Of a stretch of DNA of 64,000 bases, positions 1 to 9,943 are shown one piece after another (the stretch's first letter is position 1; each line of letters starts with the position of its first letter). This DNA is from Apostichopus japonicus (taxonomy: Eukaryota; Echinodermata; Holothuroidea; Aspidochirotida; Stichopodidae). The stretch spans positions 22,101,265 through 22,165,264 of the forward strand of contig NC_092573.1 in the NCBI RefSeq assembly GCF_037975245.1, given 5' to 3'. The position numbers were made by a program, and so were the translations under genes. The notes below the pieces were generated by a model, which was not told where the DNA came from, did no database searches, and was given only the letters and a program-made list of their open reading frames with translations.

Positions 1-1190
1 TCAGACACAGTTAATTTATTGGTGTAGAAATATTAAACCTCTTATAACGGCTATTATAAAACTTGGTTGAAGGAAATGAAAAAATAGCAGATATTTCCGA
101 AAGCGAACACTACACACATAGGCGTAGGAGGCGCGGCGGCAGTGGCGGAGCTAGGGGTATTGGTCAGGAGGGGCGAGAATGGTCTGTAGGGGCGCTTTCG
201 ACACTATTTAAGCGGAGCGCCACCACTGGTTGGCGCGTAGCGCACAGACAAATTTTGAGTAAAGATACTCCCTAGATCGCCGGAAATGACCCTTTCAGGG
301 CCTGGCTAATTTGCAGATAAACGAAGTATAGGGTGTCATCGCCAAATTACACCAACAAAATGTGAGAAATGTCAATAAGTAGATGAGAGCGCAATAAAAA
401 AGTCAATAATCACGAATAAGTCAAAAGTGGTAAAGAGCTGAAAAAGGCGCCAGCAGTCCATTTGAGTCCGTCAGGGGGCGCATCCGCCCCCTGACCGTAT
501 GGACGCTCCGCCACTGCGCGGCGGGGGTGCAGCCCCTAATTCGCCATTACTAATGTAAAAGAGAGTTTTGACATAATTGGACCTCCATGCTTTTTATACA
601 TCTACATGAGACATGTCGTTGTTTACATTAGCATCCCGCGGTATACTGCGCAATTTGAACGGACCGTACGGTACATGATGGCATGCGATGTAATAGCCGA
701 TGCTTGCTTATATGATATTGACATTGACACGTTGAACGCGCGCTTCGCGCGCGAAAATTTTCGGTTATTTTTTCAGGCAAGTCGGACAGTTTTGAGGATT
801 TTCATCCTGGAACGCCATTTTCATGCTCACTGATATGATGTGATATTTGCTGTTTGCGTTACAAATTCGAACAGGCGCGTAGCGAGGAATTTGCCAAGAG
901 AGGGGCGAAGCCTGTAGGCAAATTATCTAAGCGTAGCGCCACCATAGGTTGGCGCGAAGCGTACAAGAAAATTTTGGCCGAAAATGCCTCCCAGATCGCT
1001 GGAAATGGCACTACCCAGGACCATTTGTTAGCGCGAAGCGTACAAGCAAATTTTGGCCGAAAATGTCTCCCAGATCGCTGGAAATGACACTTCCCAGGCC
1101 TTGTAAGTTGCATCTAAACACTTTCTATTTTGAAATTACTTAGCGATATCATTTAAAAAAATGCTGAATGGGGAGGGGGGCGGTCGCCCC
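1..1190. repeat. Dispersed repeat, copy 1 (truncated by window edge)
   Basis: Bases 1-648 align base for base by eye with 55579-56225, and 1044-1190 with 56224-56370. Copy 1 carries about 395 bp (649-1043) that copy 2 lacks. Within and next to that stretch, two roughly 70-bp units (about 955-1022 and 1029-1098) repeat the phrase GCGCGAAGCGTACAAG, so part of the extra length is a local duplication. No protein is encoded. The family is unknown to me. Confidence 0.8.
140..516. mobile_element. Non-autonomous hAT-type element, copy 1
   Basis: The ends read CAGTGGCGGAGC and its reverse complement. They are flanked on both sides by the same 8 bases, CGCGGCGG (132-139 and 517-524), the target-site duplication length of hAT transposons. 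Length is 377 bp and there is no transposase ORF, so it is a MITE-like passenger. It sits inside a larger dispersed repeat (1-1190), and the copy at 55718-56094 has the same length and the same flanking 8 bases. The insertion therefore predates duplication of the host repeat. Confidence 0.82.
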
Positions 1191-1309
1191 CATCCCAAAA
1201 TGCGTCATGTTCCCCGACGACACGGTCGAGTTCGAGACCAGCCACAGTTGGTTTCATAGCACAATTCTACACACGCGTTATGATAGACCATATATAGTAT
1301 ATATATAGA

Positions 1310-1655
1310 TCATTAGTGAGAGAGGAAAATGGAAACGTCAAAAAAATGGAGTTGTCGGTGTAAGGGGTAGGGTGAGGCACACTTTTACGAAATCATTGAT
1401 CCGTCACTGGCTACCCTTCAGCGCTGTAATGATGTCACTGTTCCTCTTTCTCCTCCCGGTGTCTTGGCAGTTTTCTTTTACTCCCTCCTTTTCTCCTTCT
1501 TCTCTCTTTCTTCTTTTTCTTTTCCCTTCCTTCCTCTCCTCCTCCTCTTTTTCCCCTCTTTTTTCCTTTTTTCTTCTCTTTTTTTCTCTCCTCTTTTTCT
1601 TACCCGGGGGGCGCGCGCCCCCGACGCCCCCCCCTGGATACGCACCTGCTATAGG
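1310..1655. repeat. Polypyrimidine module, copy 1
   Basis: A conserved leader (GAGAGAGGAAAATGGAA, then GGAGTTGTCGGTGTAAGGGG) is followed by about 140 nt of almost pure C/T on the plus strand (about 1465-1603). It ends in a GC palindrome (GGGGGGCGCGCGCCCCC) and the phrase CTGGATACGCACCTG. The same order recurs at 56467-56795 (direct) and 54640-54990 (inverted). Open frames over the C/T tract are low-complexity artefacts. Confidence 0.75.
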
Positions 1656-1690
1656 ATGTAGCGTATAGCCAGGATGAACAACAAACTTCA

Positions 1691-4600
1691 ATCCAAGTAG
1701 TACAGCAAAATGCATTGAGATATATGTGACAAACAATTTTCGCATTGGCTGCTGATGACCGAGATGGAAACTTTGATTGTATTCAGAACACAGGTTGATC
1801 TCTACCACAGAAAACAGGCTTCTTCTCAGGCCTCGACAAATATGCTTAAAAGTACTCGCTACTTGGCGACCGTGACTAAAAATCTACTCCCAAAAACGCA
1901 AAATTCACTCGCCACTATGATCCCTGTTCTAGTCTCCATAGTACAGATCTACAACATCAATACTTTCTGTGAACAAAGGTTAGGCACTTAAGCAGATACA
2001 TTGTGCTACGTAATTGCACATTGGAAAATTATGTTTCTGTGCAGTATGAAATTTTTAACTTCTTTCCACCAAAAGTAAGCGATGAACAAAGTAAAACATG
2101 TCGCAGAATCAGAAATAAGCAGCTAGACTGAGCTAGGCCTACTGCGTAGTGTCTCAAACAATTAACTCTAAATCATCTGCATAAATATCTACGACGATAG
2201 CTTGGATTATGTTATGCACCCTCCTGTACTCCTCTCCCCACCCTCCCTACCCGACACCATCTCCATCTACCGTACAATGTTTAGGAAATTGCTCGGCAAT
2301 TATGTTTCCCAGACATTTAAAGCTATAGTGACTTCTTTATTGCTATATGTATATCACTATCACCAGATTATCTTCTCTATGTCACCAGTACATGCTAAAC
2401 GTGCGTTACGTTATCTGATCAGTATATCATTGTATTAGTATAATATAATATGAACGTCGGATGTCATGTGACGTCACAGTGACGTCATGTTGCGCTAGAG
2501 CATGGAAGTTACTCAACAGAAGACCTTGCACCTTTAATATATTGTCAAATAAAAAAAACCCACATCTACCACCGTATTTATTGGGATTAATTCTGCTTCG
2601 AAATTCTGTAATGAAAAACGTTCTTTCGATTTACAATCGGCGGAGTATATGCATGAAAGAATAGACAAGTGACTCTTGTCTTTGTTTATGCAACGTATCT
2701 GATTGTAGACAATATATTAACCAGATCTTCTCTTGGATCACCAACAACATTGATGTAATTCAACGGAACACATCGCGAATCTAAGAAGATTAGCTTTAAT
2801 CGGGTGTTAATAACTTCATTATTCGATATAAATGTTGAATAAACCGGTTAAATAGTTACGGCGATATTCGAAGCAAAAATGTCCGTTCAATCGCAAATAG
2901 TAATATGTTAGTCAATGTAGAGTAACGGTATACAAATATAAAAAGGTAACATTGTGTTTTTTACTTCCTAATATTATTCGTATAAAGGGAAAATTTGTAT
3001 GCAAGTTTTTTTTAAAAGAACTTGCATTTGATTACCAGATCCCAGCATTTTCACAAATATATTCAGTATTGCTTCAAGAATTATACATTCACAAAATGTC
3101 TTTTTATCAAAGTAACGTTAAGTACTAATTAATTAATAGTTGTAAATAATTAATAATTCCGTTCGAATTTTTAACATTCTCAATTAAAAATCTTGGTTCC
3201 TTGATCATTTTTGTTGTTATTGTTTCTTCGTTGTTTGAAAAGAACTTTACACTTGACAATGAATAAACTGAATTGTAATACATTAATAACACTATTATAT
3301 CGAATATTTTGAAAATATCTAAAAAAGTAAAGAAGAAACAATACCTTAGATAGGAATCAAAATACCAAACACAGACTCGAGGAACAATTTCGTTTAGTCA
3401 TTTTTAAACTTTTCTTAATTAAAGAGGTACGAAAGATGAATTGATAAAAGTACTAGTAAAATATTTAAACATAAATTTCATTCGATATTGGTGTTCACTT
3501 CCAGCTCCTTCTCTATATAGAGTGATGTTCCACCTAGATTTGCGAATTTAAACTAATTTCCCCTTTCTTTATTCCATTATATCAGAAGGCATATTTCTTT
3601 AGAGAGGCTTAATTTTCGAAATTTGTAAATTGAAATTACACACAATTCTATAACGTTTTTTGTTTATATGTATTAGGCGATGGATGACAGGAATATTATT
3701 TTTCGAAGAACGTTGTATAATTAAAAATGTGAATTCGATTACTTCTTAAACACTGCTGATTATTTTTCACTGTTGATGTTGATTGGTCTGCCCCCCCCTT
3801 CACGCCCCCATCCCCTCCCAGCAAAGCGATCGATATATTTCTCTCTATACTTTATTTTAATATACCTTAATTAAAGTACAAAATAATAGTTTCTCATGCT
3901 TTCAATTTCTTAATCGGGGGGGGGGGGCGATCTTATGACCATGATATTCCACATAGCTTTATTAAACCTTACGAAGGATCTCTAATCGGATGATCCGCTG
4001 AAGATTAACAAAGCTATACCTAATCTCACATTGCGTTTACAGATCACAATATCCACTTACATATACAAAGATACAATTAAGGTAACAGAGAAAAAGCCCT
4101 TACCTTTAATTTATTTCTTCCGTTAACAGCTATACTGCAAAGAGATATTCTCAGTTTCGATCCTAAAAGAGATGCCAATAAAGTTTGCTTTTAATTTCCT
4201 TGGATAAATTCCAAACAATTCCTTGTATTGCGAGAACCGACGTTACCTACTGTAGATTGCTATGTGAAAATGACAGTGTGATCTATCAAACTGAACAAGG
4301 TTGTAAATTTTTCACGAGGATTAAAACGCTTTACGTTCACCAATATTGGCGCGCTGTTTCTTACAAGAAATCATCAAACGGCACTGGGGCAGTTTATTTT
4401 TCTTCTACCATACAGCTGTTGCTAAGCAATAAGAGCGTTTTTTGTCGCAAATCGCAGAGTCCGCGAGAACAAGATCCAAAACAGTTGGAAGGCCTCAAGT
4501 ACCTTAGTGTTGCATTCACCTGAATGTATGCCTCTTCGTTCTTTTCACAGAAACAAAAAAAAAATCGGTTTGTTTACCAATCGAAAATTATGAATGGTAG

Positions 4601-5508
4601 GTAGTATTCCTGAGATGGGATTGGTTTGAGATAAGTGATTGTAGTATCCAACCTGAAGTACTTGGGACCATGGAAGGTAAACAAAAGGTTGTAGGAGGGG
4701 CAAAGCGGACCCGATCGATTGAGTGTTAGGTTCCGTAAATTGGAATACAATACATTGGGACACTTCTGATAACGGGATTACTGGAGGTGATAATCAGGTG
4801 AAGGTTTGGGTGACGTGACCGTGTATGGGAACAAAAAGGTGCAGTTAGGAATAGAACAGTTATTGCTTATACAAGCCCTATGCTTATGCAGTAGACCCCT
4901 TATAATAAACAGGGTTTTTTGTAGTGCGCAATCTTGTCAATGTGTAACGGTATACCCTTCACAATACAGTAAGAAGGAATAAATAGACTGTTTGCTGCTT
5001 GAATGAAAGTCATAGCATTTACGTCTTAGAGCTTGGCAAAAATATCGACCGCTGGGATATAACTGTAAATTAAACAATGTGTGCGTCTCAAGATAGACCA
5101 GCCAAGTTATATAACAAACTCAAAGCTGTGGAACTATATATTCGTATAATGCGGGCATGACAATGGAACGTAATTATAAAAACATATGCTTGAGGTGTGA
5201 ATCCTTATATATGTAACTCCAAAGTAGGCTTGACGAGAGAGAGAAAGAGAGAGTGATAGAAAAAGATATAGGGGTGGGTCGGCGTACAACTCTGTGGTCC
5301 TGGATCAATTAGGCAACCTGAAAAAAAATACGCGGGTGCCCGTAAAATTAAGTGATTGAGAATAGTGTATATAGTCAATTTAATAATAAACTTCAGAAAA
5401 GAAGAATTGTTAAATTGGGCCCAATGACATTATGCTCCTGAGCCCTACTTGGCTGTCGATATCCTGCCTCAATGATTGTCGAAGAAACAGTCATATTACA
5501 TATATAAA

Positions 5509-5510
<2 letters not shown>
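1691..5510. other. Intergenic, no gene seen
   Basis: AT-rich sequence without a recognisable exon, tRNA or complete transposon. Two TGACGTCA (CRE-type) octamers lie close together at about 2468-2487. Short poly-C and poly-G runs occur near 3790 and 3917. An open frame at 4185-4523 shows no family motif and was not accepted as a gene. Confidence 0.6.

Positions 5511-5512
<2 letters not shown>

Positions 5513-5573
<61 letters not shown>
5513..5573. repeat. (TA)n microsatellite
   Basis: About 60 bp of uninterrupted TA dinucleotide repeat. Confidence 0.97.
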
Positions 5574-5575
<2 letters not shown>

Positions 5576-5579
5576 TTTT

Positions 5580-6980
5580 ACCGATACACGATAAACAAAT
5601 TTTGAACTCCTCCTCTAGGGTGCTTTTTTCTTTTTCTTTCTTATCCTTCTTAGAAGCGATCATTGTATACGAGATAACGCTTGCCTTTCGACATCTCTTT
5701 TGAAATTCAACTGTTTTTTTTTTACACAAGACAATAATCCGTGCTCTCTGTCAAGATTCACGTTTTATATCCTCGTCAAACTGACGAAACTAATTCGTTC
5801 TGCATTCGGTTTTGTTTTGTCGTACAAAGGTAGTCTTGAATGACAAACATAATATCTCACAAGATATATTTTTACTGACATGGTTTGGTTTAGAGAAATT
5901 AACTCATATGTCAAGTACTACGTGAATAATCGCGCCGCCTTTACATTTAATAAGCAATCGATCTACAAGTATTTTGACAGACGTTGAATCATGTAATGTT
6001 CCGTTTGTGATACCAGTTACGTGCATTAGGTCTCGCAAACAGGAAATTTATTTAGTAGATAAAAAGTTTTTTTCTTCGATATAGTCAACCGATTTAATAC
6101 CTGAGAGGAAAATGCATTCAGGGACTCATGAAGCGACGCCTGACGGGAAACAGATGCCGGGGTTTGGGATTGGGGGGGGGGGCAGGGGTGCTTTGGGCCC
6201 ATGTCAGTTCGACCAACAAAACAACACGATGTAAAAGTCATATTAATGCATACTCTGCAAGTCATATTAATGCATACGTTTATTAAAATGTCTCCATTAA
6301 TTATGAGACTGATGCCCGTCTATACATAGAACTGAAGTTTCCAGCCCTATGCATGGTAGCCCTGATGGAAACTGATACGGTAAAATACTCTATAATATTT
6401 ACTAATATCTACAGTCGTGAGAACTTGTTGTAAAGTACAATATGGTTACACGTGACCGCATGTTGCCTATAGTGTTACGGTCACTTTTTGTAATATATCC
6501 ATGGTAACTTGTTATTTGTTACATTAATATTTTAATGGTTATCTCTAGAGTGAAATGGAATATTCCATAATTTTTACATTTTACAATGATATTGGTTGGA
6601 AATTGCGCGGTATAGTGCTCGTCGAACAGGTATGTTAGCAACATATGCCAAGGAAAATATCCTTCACTAAACTTTATATAGAACTCTTATTTTGGGGTCA
6701 ATATAGTAATGTATCTTGAGACTTTAAGCAATTTATTATGATTGGGGACCAAGCAAAGATTGTGGAGTTTTGTAAATGGTCACCTCTGTCGGCCTCTTGC
6801 AATATTTGGGATGCTAAAAAATTGCCAAAGAGTATAATATACCTTAAAAGATTTTGTGTATGTATGTAACATATTCTTTGTAAGCGGCTAAATCTTCCCT
6901 CCAAGTTGTGTATCACAGTGGGTGGTATGTCATGTCATCAGGGTAAATGTTCTTAAAAAGCAACACTTTGGGGGGAGGGG
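5580..6980. other. Intergenic, nothing recognised
   Basis: AT-rich DNA with a G10 run near 6172. No exon, RNA gene or paired repeat end was found. Confidence 0.5.
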
Positions 6981-6988
6981 GTTGGACC

Positions 6989-7512
6989 CAGTGGCGTAGC
7001 TAGAGGTTTTGGCGCCCGGGTGCAAGAGTAGAAAATTGCGCCCCACACTACTGAAAGATAAATACACTGCGCGCAAAGCGCGTGAAAATTTTTGGTTATA
7101 TTTTTTGGCAAGTCGTTATAGCCCCCCCCCTACCCCTGAATCAAATTGTGCTCCTACGCCTATGATGTTTCCACCTTTCGAAATCTACTGCCTTGGAACC
7201 GTTTACTGAAATACCCGAAATTTCCGTGACATGTAGTCATTACAGAATACAGAACAGAATTGACAAAAGAGAGAAAACGGTCGAAATGGACTGAAAAGAA
7301 ATCACAATCTATAAATTTGCTAATAAAAACAACTACATTCAGTTCAGATTCTTATTATTAACTGGAAAATATTCATGCCTGACGACATACATCAATTTCG
7401 TCGTGTTTTTCTAAAAAGTGCTTATTATCTTTACTATCATTCTCCCATTTCAGTGCTCCCCCCCCTTAACCCGGCGCCCGTGCCTTCCCTTGACCCCCTA
7501 GCTACGCCACTG
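6989..7512. mobile_element. Non-autonomous hAT-type element with perfect 8-bp TSD
   Basis: The left end CAGTGGCGTAGCTAGAGG is matched at the right by the reverse complement of CAGTGGCGTAGCTAGGG. The 8 bases GTTGGACC flank it exactly on both sides (6981-6988 and 7513-7520). Length is 524 bp with no transposase. An internal GCGCGCAAAGCGCG palindrome resembles the GCGCGCTTCGCGCGC at about 740 in the large repeat, suggesting related element families. The perfect duplication suggests a fairly recent insertion. Confidence 0.88.
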
Positions 7513-7520
7513 GTTGGACC

Positions 7521-9090
7521 TGTTCCTCCAGTCGTTATCTGTGTATTAAAAAATGTATTCACCCCTGTCAACTCTTAGATACAAGAACGTGCTCTATACG
7601 ACGAGTTCTACAATGTGTATAGGGCGGAACGACTCCTATGTTCGTCATATTTATAGCGTGCTTTACAAGAGATTATGCAAATGTGACAAATGGTTTTGAT
7701 GTACCTTGGGCTGACCATGGCAGCTTATTATAAGGTCATTGAATATTTCTTGCCTATAAGTGTGTAAGTTCTGTGTAAGTTCGCTAGGAATAGTTTAAAT
7801 CATGGATTTTAAGCTTCTTGAATCAGTGACTGAACGCTTTGATTGAAGTACACAGCCTACAGGGTTTATTTTGAAGGAATTGTGTCATGGAAACGTCATA
7901 TCTTATCACATAGCTGTCTTCAATAGGTCTACAGTGAGATGTTTTATGACGTAAGGGAATTTCTTCCAGGTGTTTCAACTGTACATGTAGGTTTCATCAC
8001 ATTTTGTATAGCGGTGATATTTTGCGAATGCATTTACCTGACAACGCCAGAGCGGATTTTATCAAGGCAATATATCTGGAAATGTTTTTATTGTCTGTTA
8101 TAATGTGCAGATCATTTAGATTGTTTGAACACATAAAGTACGCGATGTTAAAGGTTTTTGCTCGAAGCTATTTGAACAGAATGGGCCAGCTATTACGCTT
8201 AAGTGGTGGCGCTAATCCCTTTTTCCAACAGTGAAATTGCCATAAAGTGTTAGTTTCCGTAGTGAACATAAGACGGATCTTCGCGGCTACTTGGGTATTA
8301 GTGCAAGTTCATCGCAAAGTTTTAGGCGTAACGACACCTCGACCAATGCGAAACCCGGTAATAGTGCCAGATATAGAGCTGTAAAACAACCAAATTTAAC
8401 AATCAATGGGGTACATTTCTTTTGAATAAAACCGATACAACTGCTACACTGGAATATTTAGGGTCATGTTGTGTTCAACTTGTTAGTGGGAAAGGGCAGG
8501 CGTGGTGGTGATATGTAAGATACGAAATGAACATCACAGTTAAAACAGAGACACGGCTAGCATTCCTTTTTTGCAGGGGTGAAGTGGGGGAGGGGGGGCG
8601 GGAGGTCGCCCAGGGGGTGGGAGCAGTGAGATGGTGGTGGATAGGGGGACTGCTTGATCAGGGAACGCAATCACTGTGTACGTCAACATATATAACCTCA
8701 AAACAACACAACCTTTACATTTCACAGAGTGGAATGTAATCTCGTTTTTTTTTTCTAATAGGTACTCATGTAATGTCAATAAAGACTAACAGTAGCAAGG
8801 CTTTGGTGTTCTTTAACTTATATATTGAATATATGAATATTCATTTAAGAATTCATCCAATCAAATATCATATAAGTTATTGTTAGTGTTTCTATTGACA
8901 CAATTCTTCTGTGCTAATATTATGCAAATACTCAATACCCCTGCAGCTTTTGCTTCTGTATGATAAGTTATTGTCCCAAAAAGTTAACATTCTGCATTTA
9001 ATTGTTTCCCTTTCTCTTTGTTGAATATATAACAATACCAGTAATGTTTCTTGAATAGCCTAGAAAAATACAGAATGGCGCACGCCAGAG
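7521..9090. other. Intergenic with a G-rich tract
   Basis: No gene was seen. At about 8576-8655 the plus strand carries many runs of three or more G, a possible G-quadruplex-forming stretch. Confidence 0.5.
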
Positions 9091-9106
9091 TAAAAACCAC
9101 AAAATG

Positions 9107-9112
9107 TTTATT
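9107..9112 (-). terminator. Candidate polyadenylation signal of the LRR gene
   Basis: AATAAA on the minus strand, about 830 bases downstream of the LRR gene stop codon at 9944. It is the first canonical hexamer I noticed in that direction; this is inferred. Confidence 0.35.
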
Positions 9113-9943
9113 TTTTGTCTCTTATTAACATACTCTGAAACACTTCAGTATTTAATACAATAATATTTTGTCATGAATGTTCAATTTCAAAACACTTTTT
9201 TTCTTTCTAAAACCAATTTCAAACAAATTTTAAAATATAAGGGGAAAGTGAGAAAACTAAATAACACAGGTCTCCAAGTAACAAAGTAGATGCACTTGCA
9301 ACATTTTCATGCCTTGTATTATTCATTTATAATCATTTTTTAAGAGGGGTGTTGATGGGGTGGGGTGTGGGACGTATGACGCTAACCCTCCCTAGATATG
9401 CCACACTGTCCCAACTTTTACATTTTGAGTAATAATTCCTAATACACAGTGCATGACATTCAGAAATAACGTACCTTTATACGTTCCTGCACATTTCAAA
9501 TAATTCCCTTTTAAAAATAACAGAGAAAATACAACAAGGTGTACTCAAAGGTAGATGAAACACTTCAATAGAATCTTGTAAAACTATTACCTCCAAATGC
9601 AATCTTTACTTTCTCACTACTCTGAAAAACGAGCAAACAGCATCCATACATACTTTGCTAAGACAAAAACTGTGACCCTAAATGTCGATTCTGACACTGA
9701 AAAATAATATCTCTTTAGAGAAAATGAAGTTCATTTCATAACCTTGGGAATGGTGGCAATCGGGGGGAGGGGTGCGGTGGAGAGGGGGAGTCTGAAGCAA
9801 ACATATAGTATCATTACTTAAAGTCAAATCCATCTTCTTGGCGTGGAAAACTCCAGAAATTTTATAAATTGTGTTTACTTGAACCAATGGGCACCAACAA
9901 ATCACATAAGAAAAAAGCACCTTTCTCTTGAGGATTAACATCA

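Noticed and set aside
1404-1808. 134-codon open frame on the minus strand, rich in Lys/Glu/Arg
   Set aside because: It comes from the C/T tract of a repeat module; composition alone keeps it open.
4185-4523. 112-codon open frame on the plus strand
   Set aside because: No recognisable domain, no splice or promoter context and no related neighbour.
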